A DNA stretch of 64,000 bases from Zunongwangia sp. HGR-M22 (GCF_027594425.1 NZ_CP115159.1:550001-614000), one strand, 5' to 3'. Counted from the first letter of the stretch, positions 1-9,761 are shown. Notes: a model not told the origin generated them from the sequence alone. Program-made: numbers and translations.

Positions 1-594
1 ACGATCAATTACAGATTTGTCTAATTTAAAGTCTGGAATACCATAACGCAATAAACCGCCCAATTTAGAATCACGTTCGAATAAAGTTACATCGTGACCT
101 GCGCGATTTAATTGTTGTGCAGCAGCCATACCTGCTGGGCCAGAGCCAACAACTGCAACTTTTTTACCAGTTCTGTTTTTCGGTGGATTTGGAACAATCC
201 AACCTTCTTTAAATCCTCTTTCTACAATGTATTTCTCAATAAGTTCAATAGAAACAGGAGGTTCAATTATTCCCAGTACACAGGCAGATTCACAAGGAGC
301 CGGGCATAAACGACCAGTAAATTCAGGGAAATTATTAGTTGAATGTAATATTTGAAGTGCCTTTTTCCAATCGTTCTCATAAACTGCATGGTTGAAATCT
401 GGTATAAGGTTTCCAAGTGGGCAGCCACTATGACAAAATGGAATGCCACAATCCATACAGCGAGCTCCTTGGTGATTAAGCTCTTCAGTATCTAAATCTT
501 TAGTAAATTCTTTATAATTTTTAACCCTAAGCTCAACAGCTTCAGTTTGTTCTTCTTTTCTATCGTATTCTAAAAATCCTCTTAGCTTTCCCAT
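1..594 (-). CDS. gltD: Glutamate synthase small subunit GltD, partial (C-terminus outside window)
   Basis: Reading the minus strand from an ATG at 594-592 gives 198 codons that run off the window start. The protein opens [13 protein letters not shown]. It then has the cysteine clusters of the GltD family: [13 protein letters not shown] near residues 46-58 and [10 protein letters not shown] near residues 95-104. These bind 4Fe-4S clusters. A Rossmann motif [14 protein letters not shown] follows and starts the FAD-binding fold. The family passes electrons from NAD(P)H to the large subunit, which makes glutamate from glutamine and 2-oxoglutarate. The start lies three bases after the gltB stop, so the two are one operon. 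Identification is firm; only the C-terminal part is unseen. Confidence 0.95.
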   Translation of the reverse strand, partial: MGKLRGFLEYDRKEEQTEAVELRVKNYKEFTKDLDTEELNHQGARCMDCGIPFCHSGCPLGNLIPDFNHAVYENDWKKALQILHSTNNFPEFTGRLCPAPCESACVLGIIEPPVSIELIEKYIVERGFKEGWIVPNPPKNRTGKKVAVVGSGPAGMAAAQQLNRAGHDVTLFERDSKLGGLLRYGIPDFKLDKSVIDR

Positions 595-597
595 TAA

Positions 598-3500
598 TTA
601 CGCCGTTTTAAGTTCCAGGTTTTTTTCTTCGTTTTTTTCGTCTTCCATTCGTTGTAATGCTTTTTTAAATTCGGTAGGCATCACTTTGATGAATTTAGAT
701 AGACTTTCTTTCCAATTATCTAAAATTTCACCTGCAACTTCACTATCAGTATGATAATAATGATTTTGTATTAACTCTTTTAATTCTGAAGCGTCATCAT
801 TGGTTAGTTCTTCTAACTCGATCATCTCCATATTAAAATTATTGTTGTCTAATTTATTATCTGCATTGTAGATGTAAGCAATCCCTCCACTCATACCAGC
901 AGCGAAGTTTCTACCTATTTGTCCTAATATTACTGCTCGACCACCAGTCATGTACTCACAACCATGATCGCCAATTCCTTCGATCACTGCTTTTGCACCT
1001 GAATTCCTAACGCAAAAACGTTCTCCGCCAATACCATTGATGTAAGCTTCACCATTAATCGCTCCGTATAATGCAACATTTCCTATGATTACATTTTCGT
1101 CCGATTTAAATGTAGCTTCTTCTGGTACGCGAACAGTAAGTGTTGCACCACTAAGGCCTTTTCCGAAGTAATCATTTGTGTTACCGGTAACATTTAAGGT
1201 GAGACCACGTGTAGCGAAAGCACCAAAACTTTGACCAGCAGAACCTTTAAAGTTAAGTTCTAGTGTATTTTCTGGTAATCCTCCTTCGCCGTGAATCTTT
1301 GAGATTTCATTACTCAGTATGGCACCAGTTGTTCTGTTGATATTCGAGATTTTAAAGTCTAGGCTCATTTTTTCTTTGCGATAAATCGCTGGATGTGCCT
1401 TACTTAAAATATCAAAATCTAGAACGTGTTCTAACCCATGATTTTGATCCTGAGTTTTATATAAAGGTATGTCTTTGTCGATATTTGGTTTGTAAAGAAT
1501 GCCAGACAAATCTATTCCTTGAGCTTTGTAATGCTCAATAGCTTTATCCATATCTAGTTTTTGACTTTGTCCAACCATCTCGTTTAATGTTCTAAAGCCT
1601 AAGCTCGCCATTATTTCGCGTAACTCCTGTGCAACAAAATACATGAAATTGATAACGTCTTCAGGTGTACCTTTAAAGTTCTTTCTCAATTCAGGATCTT
1701 GCGTTGCAATACCAACGGGACAAGTATTTAAATGGCATGCGCGCATCATAATACAACCTGATGCAACTAATGGAGCAGTTGAAAAACCAAATTCTTCGGC
1801 TCCCAGAAGACATGCAATTGCAACGTCCCGTCCTGTTTTTAACTGACCATCACATTCAACCGTAATTCGGCTTCTCAGATTGTTAAGTAATAAAGTTTGC
1901 TGGGCTTCAGCAATACCTAACTCCCAAGGTAAACCTGCGTGTCTTAATGATGTTAGTGGAGATGCTCCAGTACCGCCATCATATCCAGAGATTAAAACGA
2001 CATCGGCCTTTGCTTTTGCGACACCAGCCGCGATGGTTCCTACACCTACTTTAGATACAAGTTTTACATTTATTCTAGCTTCTCTATTAGCGTTTTTAAG
2101 ATCGAAAATTAACTGCGCTAAATCTTCAATAGAATAAATATCATGGTGAGGAGGAGGCGAAATTAAACCTACGTAAGGAGTAGAATTTCTGGTTTTTGCG
2201 ATATCTGGATTCACTTTTGGACCAGGTAATTGTCCGCCTTCACCCGGCTTTGCACCCTGAGCCATTTTAATTTGAATCTCTTTCGCATTAGACAGGTAAT
2301 TAATCGAAACACCGAATCTTCCTGAGGCTACCTGCTTAATGGCACTATTTCTCCAATTTCCGTTAGCATCGCGAGTAAAACGGTTTGCATCTTCACCACC
2401 TTCACCACTATTACTTTTTCCTTGTAAACGATTCATGGCAATTGCAAGATTTTCGTGGGCTTCTTTACTAATGGAGCCAAACGACATTGCACCTGTTTTA
2501 AAGCGTTTTACAATTTCTGTCCAGGGTTCAACTTCTTCTACCGGGATTGGATTTAATTTTTTGAATTTAAACATCCCCCGAAGAGTCATCAGGTTTTTGG
2601 TCTGATTATTAACGAAGTTGGAATATTCCTTATACGTTTGAAAACTGTTTTGCTTTACTGCTTGTTGTAGTTTTGCTACAGAAGCAGGATTTAGCATATG
2701 GCGCTCCCCATTTCTTCGCCAGCGATAATCACCACCAATTTCTAGATCCAAACCAGTTTCAGTTTCTGGTGGATTAAAGGCTAATTGATGTCTTTTCTGG
2801 ATTTCCCTTTCAATTTCATAAAGTCCAATACCTTCAATTCTCGAAGGAGTATTGGTAAAGTACTTATTAGTGAATTTCTTATTTAAACCTAGAATTTCAA
2901 AAATTTGTGAACCACGGTAGGAATGTAAGGTAGAAATACCAATCTTATTCATGATCTTAACGATACCTTTTCCAATCGCTTTATTGAAATTTTTAACTGC
3001 TACATCTGGATCTTTCTCATCAATATCACCGTTTTCAGAAAGTTTATAGATGATTTCATTTACCATGTAAGGGTTAATAGCACATGCGCCGTAACCAAAT
3101 AACAATGCAAAATGATGTGGTTCTCTAGGTTCAGCAGATTCAATTACGATTCCGAAAGCAGATCTTCTTTTGTGTTTTTTGAGTTCATGATGAACAAAGG
3201 AACAAGCCAAAAGGGATGGGATAGGAGCTAACTTATCGCTTACATTTCTATCTGAAAGTATAATGATATTTCTATCCTCATCTACCGCTTTTTTAATTTC
3301 CAATACAATCTGATCCAGTCTTTCCTCAAGACCGTTCATTCCTTTTTCAACTTCATATAATATTGAAATTGATTTTGCACGGAAATCGTCGTGTTCTATA
3401 TATTTTATTTTATCCAGATCTTCGTTTGAGATAACTGGATTTTGAATTCTAAGTTTCTTAGCATGATCTGGGGTGATATCAAAAATGTTTTTGTCTTCAC

Positions 3501-5121
3501 CTATGGATAAGCTAATGTCGGTAACAATTTCTTCGCGTATTCCATCTAACGGTGGATTGGTTACCTGAGCAAATAATTGTTTAAAATAATTAAAAAGTAA
3601 TTGTGGCTTATCTGAGAGAACGGCCAAAGGAATATCTGTTCCCATAGAACCAATCGCCTCTTTTCCCTGCGTAGCCATTGGGCTAATGATCGTCTTGATA
3701 TCTTCTAAAGTATATCCAAAAACTTTTTGTCTTGTCTGGAATTCTTCAGGCTCTATAGGGGTTTTGTTTCCGGTATATGGTACTTCAGCTAGTGGTAATA
3801 AATTTTCCTTTAACCATTTTCTATAAGGTCTCTTTGATACAATTTGTTCTTTAACCTCTTCATCGCCAACTATTCGACCTTCAACCATGTCTACTAAGAA
3901 CATTCTTCCAGGTTCAAGGCGACCGTGTAATTCAACATTTTCAGGTTTTACATCAACAACACCTGTTTCAGAAGACATAATTACATAACCATCTTTGGTT
4001 AATGTATATCGGGATGGTCGTAAACCATTACGGTCTAACAGTGCGCCAATGTATTGTCCATCGGTAAAGGGGATAGAAGCAGGGCCATCCCAAGGTTCCA
4101 TTATGCAGGCATTATATTCGTAAAATGCTTTTTTATTGTCTGTCATCGAAGGGTTTTTCTCCCAAGCTTCAGGAACCATCATCATGATAGCTTCTGGAAG
4201 AGAACGCCCAGTTTGTAAAAGCATTTCTAAAACCATATCCATAGAAGCAGAATCTGATTTTCCTTCTAAAGTCACTGGTAATATTTTTTTGATGTCATCA
4301 CCAAAAATTTCACTTTCAAAAAGCTCTTCACGGGCTTTCATTCGGCTTAAATTCCCTCTTAGTGTATTGATTTCACCATTGTGACACATATATCTAAATG
4401 GCTGGGCCAAATCCCAGGTAGGGAATGTATTTGTAGAGAATCGTTGGTGAACCAAAGCAAGTTTGGTTACCAAATCTGGATCGTTAAGATCTTTATAGTA
4501 GATATTGATGTCTTGAGGCATCAATAACCCTTTGTAAATAATTGTTTTTGTTGATAAACTAGGAAGGTAAAAATATTCAGCTTCGCCTAAATTAGAACTA
4601 TATATTTTATGTTCTGCAATTTTACGAGCTGCAAATAACTTAGCTCTAAAATGTAAGTCATTTGTATCTTCATCTTTACCAATAAAGATTTGTTGAACAT
4701 TAGGTTCGCTTAAAGTAGCGATGCTTCCCAAACAGGATTTATCTACCGGGACTTCTCTCCAGCCGATAATATTTAATCCTTGATTAATAATTTCTTCTTC
4801 AAAAATCTCTTTACATATTTTCAATTGATTTTCTGATCTTGGGAGAAAAACCATCCCTGCCGCATACTCACCAAATTCTGGTAGGTTGAAATTGCAAACT
4901 TTTTTGAAAAAATTATGTGGAATTTCGATCAATATACCGGCACCATCTCCGGTTTTTCCATCTGAACTTACAGCCCCGCGATGCTCTAATCGAATTAAAA
5001 TATCTAAAGCTTTATGGATAATATCATTTGTTTGCTTACCTTTTAGGTTACAAATGAATCCCGCGCCGCAATTATCTCTCTCAAATTCAGGCAAGTATAG
5101 CCCCTGCTCTTTTGGTGTCAT
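598..5121 (-). CDS. gltB: Glutamate synthase large subunit GltB
   Basis: This 1507-residue protein has the normal length and domain order of bacterial GltB. The N-terminal glutamine amidotransferase begins after a short propeptide at Cys18 (DNCGAGF), the expected Ntn nucleophile. The central domain follows, with PLAVLSDKPQLLFNYFKQ-type sequence near residues 500-540. Next come the FMN-binding synthase domain with FGSISKEAHENLAIAMNRL, the 3Fe-4S cysteines in CIMMRACHLNTC, and a C-terminal glycine-rich GXGXG helix. It forms glutamate from 2-oxoglutarate and the ammonia released from glutamine, together with GltD encoded three bases downstream. A TATTTTTG box lies 26 bases upstream of the start. 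Confidence 0.97.
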   Translation of the reverse strand: MTPKEQGLYLPEFERDNCGAGFICNLKGKQTNDIIHKALDILIRLEHRGAVSSDGKTGDGAGILIEIPHNFFKKVCNFNLPEFGEYAAGMVFLPRSENQLKICKEIFEEEIINQGLNIIGWREVPVDKSCLGSIATLSEPNVQQIFIGKDEDTNDLHFRAKLFAARKIAEHKIYSSNLGEAEYFYLPSLSTKTIIYKGLLMPQDINIYYKDLNDPDLVTKLALVHQRFSTNTFPTWDLAQPFRYMCHNGEINTLRGNLSRMKAREELFESEIFGDDIKKILPVTLEGKSDSASMDMVLEMLLQTGRSLPEAIMMMVPEAWEKNPSMTDNKKAFYEYNACIMEPWDGPASIPFTDGQYIGALLDRNGLRPSRYTLTKDGYVIMSSETGVVDVKPENVELHGRLEPGRMFLVDMVEGRIVGDEEVKEQIVSKRPYRKWLKENLLPLAEVPYTGNKTPIEPEEFQTRQKVFGYTLEDIKTIISPMATQGKEAIGSMGTDIPLAVLSDKPQLLFNYFKQLFAQVTNPPLDGIREEIVTDISLSIGEDKNIFDITPDHAKKLRIQNPVISNEDLDKIKYIEHDDFRAKSISILYEVEKGMNGLEERLDQIVLEIKKAVDEDRNIIILSDRNVSDKLAPIPSLLACSFVHHELKKHKRRSAFGIVIESAEPREPHHFALLFGYGACAINPYMVNEIIYKLSENGDIDEKDPDVAVKNFNKAIGKGIVKIMNKIGISTLHSYRGSQIFEILGLNKKFTNKYFTNTPSRIEGIGLYEIEREIQKRHQLAFNPPETETGLDLEIGGDYRWRRNGERHMLNPASVAKLQQAVKQNSFQTYKEYSNFVNNQTKNLMTLRGMFKFKKLNPIPVEEVEPWTEIVKRFKTGAMSFGSISKEAHENLAIAMNRLQGKSNSGEGGEDANRFTRDANGNWRNSAIKQVASGRFGVSINYLSNAKEIQIKMAQGAKPGEGGQLPGPKVNPDIAKTRNSTPYVGLISPPPHHDIYSIEDLAQLIFDLKNANREARINVKLVSKVGVGTIAAGVAKAKADVVLISGYDGGTGASPLTSLRHAGLPWELGIAEAQQTLLLNNLRSRITVECDGQLKTGRDVAIACLLGAEEFGFSTAPLVASGCIMMRACHLNTCPVGIATQDPELRKNFKGTPEDVINFMYFVAQELREIMASLGFRTLNEMVGQSQKLDMDKAIEHYKAQGIDLSGILYKPNIDKDIPLYKTQDQNHGLEHVLDFDILSKAHPAIYRKEKMSLDFKISNINRTTGAILSNEISKIHGEGGLPENTLELNFKGSAGQSFGAFATRGLTLNVTGNTNDYFGKGLSGATLTVRVPEEATFKSDENVIIGNVALYGAINGEAYINGIGGERFCVRNSGAKAVIEGIGDHGCEYMTGGRAVILGQIGRNFAAGMSGGIAYIYNADNKLDNNNFNMEMIELEELTNDDASELKELIQNHYYHTDSEVAGEILDNWKESLSKFIKVMPTEFKKALQRMEDEKNEEKNLELKTA

Positions 5122-5147
5122 ATCCTATCTTCCTTATGTTATTACTA

Positions 5148-5155
5148 CAAAAATA
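5148..5155 (-). promoter_or_regulatory. Candidate -7 box for gltBD
   Basis: The minus strand reads TATTTTTG here, an exact match to the Bacteroidetes TAnnTTTG element, 26 bases before the gltB ATG. I see no clear TTTG -33 element at the usual distance, so this is only a candidate. Confidence 0.35.
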
Positions 5156-5303
5156 TCTAAATTAGTAAAGAAAATGAAAGTAATAACACTAAAGAGCTTA
5201 CAAAATTCAGCAAAACTAAATAAAATCTTAATTTTTATTAATCGTTCAAAGAATTAGAGTGTAAATTCCGAATTATGTAATGGTGAATTAGAGATTTTGA
5301 TAT

Positions 5304-5330
5304 AAAAAAACTCGCTACGAATAGCGAGCT
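5304..5330 (-). terminator. Rho-independent terminator of the acyl-CoA dehydrogenase gene
   Basis: CTCGCTA and TAGCGAG form a seven-base-pair stem with a CGAA loop (5311-5328). On the minus strand the stem is followed by seven T residues (5310-5304). It lies about 20 bases after the stop of the minus-strand acyl-CoA dehydrogenase gene. Confidence 0.8.
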
Positions 5331-5350
5331 GATTTTATGGGTTTTAGTGA

Positions 5351-6493
5351 CTAATATTTAAGTACGCTTCTTGAAATTACAATTTTTTGTATTTCTGAAG
5401 TTCCTTCGTAAATCTGCGTAATTTTTGCATCTCGCATTAATCGCTCGACATGATATTCTTTTACAAAGCCATTGCCGCCATGTATTTGTACTGCCTCTAC
5501 TGTCACATCCATTGCTGTTTGCGATGCACTTAATTTTGCCATCGCACCACTTAGATCGTAACTTGTTTTCTGGTCTTTGTCCCAAGCAGCTTTCATTACT
5601 AAATGTCGTGAGCTTTCTATAGCTGTATACATGTCTGCAAGCTTAAAAGCAATAGCCTGGTGATTGCTAATTTCAGTACCAAAAGCTTTACGTTGTTTAC
5701 TGTAATCTCTAGCTAGTTCGAAAGCGCCAGAGGCAATTCCCAAAGCTTGCGCTGCAATACCTATCCTGCCGCCCGATAATGTTTTCATAGCGAATTTAAA
5801 ACCAAAACCATCTTCGCCAATCCTATTTTCCTTTGGAACTTTTACGTCGTTAAAATTTAAAGAATGCGTGTCGCTTCCTCTAATTCCCAACTTGTTTTCT
5901 TTCGGGCCAATTTCAAAACCTTCCCATCCTTTTTCTACAATAAAGGCATTTATTCCGCGGTGTTTTTTCTCTCGATCGGTTTGTGCGATTACCAAATAGT
6001 AATCTGCGGTACCGCCATTGGTAATCCAGTTTTTGGTTCCGTTTAATAAATAATGATCTCCTTTATCGATTGCGGAAGTACGCTGAGAAGTAGCGTCACT
6101 ACCAGCTTCGGGTTCAGATAAGCAAAATGCACCTAATTTTTCTCCAGTTGTAAGCTTTGTCAGATATTTCTCCTTTTGTTCTTTAGAGCCGTAGGTGTCC
6201 AATGCCCAACAAACTAAAGAGTTGTTTACCGACATGATAACGGATGCTGATGCATCGATTTTAGAAATTTCTTCCATGGCCAGGACATAACTAATAGTGT
6301 CCATCCCACCACCGCCATATTCAGGTGAAGCCATCATTCCCATAAATCCAAGTTCTCCCATTTTCTTAACTTGCTCTTTTGGGAATTCTTGTTTCTCATC
6401 TCTATCAATAACGCCGGGAAGTAATTCATTTTTAGCAAAGTCGCGAGCGGCATCGCGAATCATTATATGTTCTTCGGTTAATTCGAAATTCAT
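5351..6493 (-). CDS. Acyl-CoA dehydrogenase (short-chain/butyryl type)
   Basis: The 380-residue protein has the usual length and all main motifs of FAD-dependent acyl-CoA dehydrogenases. These are the N-terminal helical part (LTEEHIMIRDAARDFAKNEL), the signature GAFCLSEPEAGSDA near residues 123-136, WITNGGTADYYLV, and the C-terminal QIYEGTSEIQKIVISR, where the Glu of YEGTSE is the usual catalytic base of the short- and medium-chain members. It oxidises acyl-CoA to 2-enoyl-CoA in fatty acid or branched-chain amino acid breakdown. Chain-length preference cannot be told from sequence. It is a single-gene unit with its own promoter and terminator, divergent from anmK. Confidence 0.93.
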   Translation of the reverse strand: MNFELTEEHIMIRDAARDFAKNELLPGVIDRDEKQEFPKEQVKKMGELGFMGMMASPEYGGGGMDTISYVLAMEEISKIDASASVIMSVNNSLVCWALDTYGSKEQKEKYLTKLTTGEKLGAFCLSEPEAGSDATSQRTSAIDKGDHYLLNGTKNWITNGGTADYYLVIAQTDREKKHRGINAFIVEKGWEGFEIGPKENKLGIRGSDTHSLNFNDVKVPKENRIGEDGFGFKFAMKTLSGGRIGIAAQALGIASGAFELARDYSKQRKAFGTEISNHQAIAFKLADMYTAIESSRHLVMKAAWDKDQKTSYDLSGAMAKLSASQTAMDVTVEAVQIHGGNGFVKEYHVERLMRDAKITQIYEGTSEIQKIVISRSVLKY

Positions 6494-6528
6494 TGAATAT
6501 AAATTTAGAAAAAGATAATTATACTTAT

Positions 6529-6559
6529 CAAATATAAATTTTTAGTGTGTATTTTTCAA
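6529..6559 (-). promoter_or_regulatory. Promoter of the acyl-CoA dehydrogenase gene
   Basis: On the minus strand TTG (6559-6557) is followed after 20 bases by TATATTTG (6536-6529), a good match to the Bacteroidetes TTG/TTTG-N17-23-TAnnTTTG promoter. The box lies 35 bases before the start codon. It is back to back with the anmK promoter. Confidence 0.5.
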
Positions 6560-6570
6560 CAAAAAATATT

Positions 6571-6578
6571 TATTTTTG
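6571..6578 (+). promoter_or_regulatory. Candidate -7 box for anmK, almost at the start codon
   Basis: TATTTTTG matches TAnnTTTG and ends five bases before the ATG at 6584. If used, the transcript would start at or next to the start codon, and the upstream GTG at 6545 could not be the translation start. Confidence 0.4.
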
Positions 6579-6583
6579 AGAAT

Positions 6584-7657
6584 ATGAGAAAAAAAGACTA
6601 TTTCGTAATTGGAGTGATGTCTGGCACTTCGTTAGATGGAATTGATTTGGCATACCTCCATTTCTCTGCTGAAAATAACTATAATTTTAAAATTCTTGAG
6701 GCTCAAACTATAGATTATTCTGAAGAATGGCGTGAAAACCTGAATTCAGGAATTTCTTTGAATCAAGAAGAGTTAAAAGATTTAGATAAAAAGTATACTA
6801 GGTATTTAGCCGACGTGATTCTTCAATTTATTGCTGAATATAAGATCGAAAATCTGGATGCTATTTGTTCGCATGGGCATACGATAAAACATGAGCCCCA
6901 AAATGGATACACTTTACAAATAGGAAATCTCCCTGAAATTGCAGATTATCTTCAAAGTAATGTGGTTTGCGATTTTAGAGTTCAGGATGTTGCGCTAGGA
7001 GGGCAAGGAGCGCCACTGGTGCCTATTGGCGATCAGTTACTTTTTGGTGAATATCAATATTGTTTGAATTTAGGGGGCTTTGCAAATATCTCTGAAGAGC
7101 GTAATAAGCAAATGCTAGCTTACGATATTTGTGCTGTAAATACCGTACTGAATTATTTTACTAAGAAACTGGGCAAAGCTTACGATGATAAAGGCCAAAT
7201 TGCTTCAGGAGGAGGATTGCATGAAAAATTACTTCAGCAATTAAACAATCTTGATTATTATGCTAAAAAACCTCCAAAATCTCTCGGCATCGAATGGGTG
7301 AAGGCTGAAGTTTTACCGCTTATTGATTCCGAAGAAATACCTATTCCCGATATTTTACATACCTATACGATACATGTAGCACAGCAGGTAGCAAAAGTTT
7401 TGGATAATAATGTAGGATCTAAAATTTTAGTGACGGGTGGTGGCGCGTTTAACGATTTTCTTATTCAACAATTTAGGGAGTATTCAAATTGTGAATTTAT
7501 AATTCCAGATAGCAAGATTATCGATTTTAAAGAAGCTTTAATTTTTGGATTGTTGGGTGTACTTAAATTAGAAGGGAAAGTGAACGTTTTAAGTTCGGTT
7601 ACCGGCGCTAAAAAAGATCATTCTTCAGGAAAGGTATTTGCCTTTGAAGCTATTTAA
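6584..7657 (+). CDS. anmK: Anhydro-N-acetylmuramic acid kinase
   Basis: AnmK phosphorylates and opens 1,6-anhydro-MurNAc from turned-over peptidoglycan, giving MurNAc-6-phosphate. The 357-residue protein carries the family motifs GVMSGTSLDGID at the N-terminus, CSHGHTIKHEPQNGYTLQIG, VQDVALGGQGAPLVPIGD, NLGGFANIS, and VTGGGAFND near the C-terminus. The reading frame is open further upstream to a GTG at 6545. I chose the ATG at 6584 because homologues begin just before this glycine-rich motif and because a -7 box lies inside the longer version. Another recycling enzyme, Mpl, is at 51112-52464. Confidence 0.93.
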   Translation: MRKKDYFVIGVMSGTSLDGIDLAYLHFSAENNYNFKILEAQTIDYSEEWRENLNSGISLNQEELKDLDKKYTRYLADVILQFIAEYKIENLDAICSHGHTIKHEPQNGYTLQIGNLPEIADYLQSNVVCDFRVQDVALGGQGAPLVPIGDQLLFGEYQYCLNLGGFANISEERNKQMLAYDICAVNTVLNYFTKKLGKAYDDKGQIASGGGLHEKLLQQLNNLDYYAKKPPKSLGIEWVKAEVLPLIDSEEIPIPDILHTYTIHVAQQVAKVLDNNVGSKILVTGGGAFNDFLIQQFREYSNCEFIIPDSKIIDFKEALIFGLLGVLKLEGKVNVLSSVTGAKKDHSSGKVFAFEAI

Positions 7658-7671
7658 ATTTTATGAATAAT

Positions 7672-7679
7672 TATCTTTG
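7672..7679 (+). promoter_or_regulatory. Candidate -7 box for the amino acid dehydrogenase gene
   Basis: TATCTTTG matches TAnnTTTG and ends 17 bases before the ATG at 7697. A TTTG lies upstream at 7643-7646, but the 25-base spacing is longer than usual. Confidence 0.4.
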
Positions 7680-7696
7680 ACGCAAATCACACATAC

Positions 7697-8923
7697 ATGA
7701 AAGAATTATTAAAAGTTTACGAGAATAAAGAACCGGAAATTGTTTTTCATTGGAATGATCCTGAAACGGAAGCTGAGGGTTGGACGGTAATCAACTCTTT
7801 AAGAGGTGGTGCCGCTGGAGGAGGAACGAGAATGCGAGAAGGATTGGATAAAAATGAGGTACTTTCTTTAGCAAAAACAATGGAAGTGAAATTTACCGTT
7901 TCTGGACCTGCTATTGGTGGAGCAAAATCGGGAATAAACTTCGATCCTAAAGATCCACGTAAAAAAGGTGTTTTAGAGCGTTGGTATAAAGCGGTTTCTC
8001 CTTTATTAAAAAGTTACTACGGAACTGGCGGTGATTTAAATGTAGATGAAATTCATGAAGTAATACCTATTACTGAAGATTGCGGAGTTTGGCATCCACA
8101 AGAAGGTGTTTTTAACGGCCATTTTCAGCCAACCGAAGCAGATAAGATAAATAGAATAGGACAGCTGCGCCAAGGAGTAATTAAGGTTTTAGAAAATACG
8201 GATTACTCTCCAGATATATCCAGAAAATATACTGTAGCCGATATGATTACCGGTTTTGGTGTTGCCGAAGCTGTAAATCAATATTATAATATTTACGGTG
8301 GAGATATAAAAGGTAAGAAAGCGATCGTACAAGGATTTGGAAATGTAGGTTCTGCTGCTGCTTATTATTTATCGCAGATGGGAGCAAAGGTAGTCGGGAT
8401 TATCGATCGTGCCGGTGGTTTAATTAAAGAAGAGGGGTTCTCTTTTGAGGAAATCAAAGACTTATTCTTGAATAAAGAAGGAAATACACTGAATTCACCA
8501 AACTTAATTCCTTTTGAAGAAATCAATGAAAAAATATGGAAAATTGATGCTGAAATCTTTGCGCCATGTGCAGCTTCTAGATTGGTAACTAAAGATCAAA
8601 TTTCTAATTTAATCGATAGAAAGCTGGAAGTGATTTCTTGTGGGGCAAATGTTCCTTTTGCAGATAAAGAAATTTTCTTTGGCCCTATTATGGAATTTAT
8701 TGATGAGCGTGTAAGTTTAATCCCAGATTTTATTTCGAATTGCGGGATGGCTCGTGTATTTGCTTATTTTATGGAGCGTCGTGTACAAATGACAGATGAG
8801 GCTATCTTCAATGATACGTCAATCACTATAAAAAATGCAATCCAAAATACGTTCAATAATAATAGTAGCAGTACAAATATTAGTAAAACCGCATTTGAGG
8901 TTGCTCTTAAACAGTTAGTATAA
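7697..8923 (+). CDS. Glu/Leu/Phe/Val dehydrogenase family protein
   Basis: This 408-residue NAD(P)-dependent amino acid dehydrogenase has the dimerisation/catalytic domain first, with SLRGGAAGGGTRM near residues 34-46 and GPAIGGAKSGINFDP near 72-86; the Lys in GGAKSG is the expected catalytic lysine. A Rossmann domain follows with VQGFGNVGSAAAYYL. The family reversibly deaminates an L-amino acid to its 2-oxo acid and ammonia. Length and sequence look closer to leucine dehydrogenase-like members than to hexameric glutamate dehydrogenase, but the substrate is not certain. It has its own promoter box and is followed by an inverted repeat. Confidence 0.88.
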   Translation: MKELLKVYENKEPEIVFHWNDPETEAEGWTVINSLRGGAAGGGTRMREGLDKNEVLSLAKTMEVKFTVSGPAIGGAKSGINFDPKDPRKKGVLERWYKAVSPLLKSYYGTGGDLNVDEIHEVIPITEDCGVWHPQEGVFNGHFQPTEADKINRIGQLRQGVIKVLENTDYSPDISRKYTVADMITGFGVAEAVNQYYNIYGGDIKGKKAIVQGFGNVGSAAAYYLSQMGAKVVGIIDRAGGLIKEEGFSFEEIKDLFLNKEGNTLNSPNLIPFEEINEKIWKIDAEIFAPCAASRLVTKDQISNLIDRKLEVISCGANVPFADKEIFFGPIMEFIDERVSLIPDFISNCGMARVFAYFMERRVQMTDEAIFNDTSITIKNAIQNTFNNNSSSTNISKTAFEVALKQLV

Positions 8924-8932
8924 CATATTCAT

Positions 8933-8975
8933 TTCCTTATCTGTTAGTAATTTCTTAATGAATGCAGATAAGGAA
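8933..8975 (+). terminator. Inverted repeat after the dehydrogenase gene, possible weak terminator
   Basis: TTCCTTATCTG (8933-8943) and CAGATAAGGAA (8965-8975) are perfect 11-base inverted repeats around a 21-base loop. There is no strong T-run after it, so termination is uncertain. It could also act in mRNA processing. Confidence 0.35.
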
Positions 8976-8996
8976 TTATTCTGATGATTATTTTAC

Positions 8997-9004
8997 TAAA
9001 TTTG
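8997..9004 (+). promoter_or_regulatory. Candidate -7 box for the exbB-exbD-tonB-folC operon
   Basis: TAAATTTG matches TAnnTTTG, 55 bases before the exbB start. No clear -33 element is seen. Confidence 0.35.
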
Positions 9005-9059
9005 GGCAACAATTTAAATCCGTTTATCACGTTAAACTAAAAAACCCTAATCAATTAGT

Positions 9060-9761
9060 ATGCTATATTTTATTCAGCAGGATACCATTGCGCAAACAGC
9101 GCAGGATACTGCAGCGGTTTCAGAAGAAAAAACACTTTCTATATTCGATTTGTTATTAAGTGGTGGTATTGCTGGGCAGATCATTATCCTTATTCTTTTT
9201 ATTTTACTTTTTGCAGCGGTTTATATCTATTTTGAAAGATTGTTTGCTATAAAATCGGCAAGCCAGGTAGATAAAAACTTTATGCATCAAATTAAAGACA
9301 GTGTTTCTAACGGTAATATCGAGTCGGCAAAAATGCGTTGCTCTCAAGCAGATAATCCCGTAGCAAGACTAACCGAAAAAGGAATTTCAAGAATTGGTAG
9401 TCCACTAGAGGATATCAATACAGCTATTGAAAATGCTGGCCGTCTGGAAGTTTATAAACTTGAAAAAAATGTTAGTATTCTTGCAACTATTGCTGGAGTA
9501 GCACCTATGATTGGTTTCTTGGGTACGGTGATTGGAATGGTAATTGCTTTCCATGAGTTAGCAACTAGTAGTGGTCAGGCACAAATGGGACTGTTAGCTG
9601 AAGGTATTTATACAGCTATGACGACCACTGTTGCAGGTCTAATTGTAGGGATTATCGCTTATATTGGATATAACCATCTGGTGGTAAAGACCGATAAAGT
9701 TGTGCATCAAATGGAAGCTACTGCGGTAGACTTTTTAGATCTTTTAAACGAGCCAGCTTAA
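9060..9761 (+). CDS. exbB: MotA/TolQ/ExbB proton channel family protein
   Basis: The 233-residue protein has the ExbB/TolQ layout: a first membrane helix (IIILILFILLFAAVYIYF, about residues 41-58), a cytoplasmic loop, and two further helices from about 140 on (VAPMIGFLGTVIGMVIAF and the helix after TAMTTTVAGLIVGIIAYIG). The GFLGTVxGM stretch and the TAMTTTVAGL motif are typical of the family. With ExbD it uses the proton gradient to energise TonB-dependent outer membrane receptors or Tol-type envelope functions. The next gene, exbD, starts one base after the stop, so they are one operon. Confidence 0.93.
   Translation: MLYFIQQDTIAQTAQDTAAVSEEKTLSIFDLLLSGGIAGQIIILILFILLFAAVYIYFERLFAIKSASQVDKNFMHQIKDSVSNGNIESAKMRCSQADNPVARLTEKGISRIGSPLEDINTAIENAGRLEVYKLEKNVSILATIAGVAPMIGFLGTVIGMVIAFHELATSSGQAQMGLLAEGIYTAMTTTVAGLIVGIIAYIGYNHLVVKTDKVVHQMEATAVDFLDLLNEPA

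Noticed and set aside
4886-5257. Open frame of 123 codons opposite the gltB start
   Set aside because: It is antisense to the conserved gltB N-terminus and its promoter, and the protein looks random.
8962-9159. Open frame of 65 codons upstream of exbB
   Set aside because: It overlaps the exbB start and the promoter box, has odd composition and matches no family; it is a chance frame.
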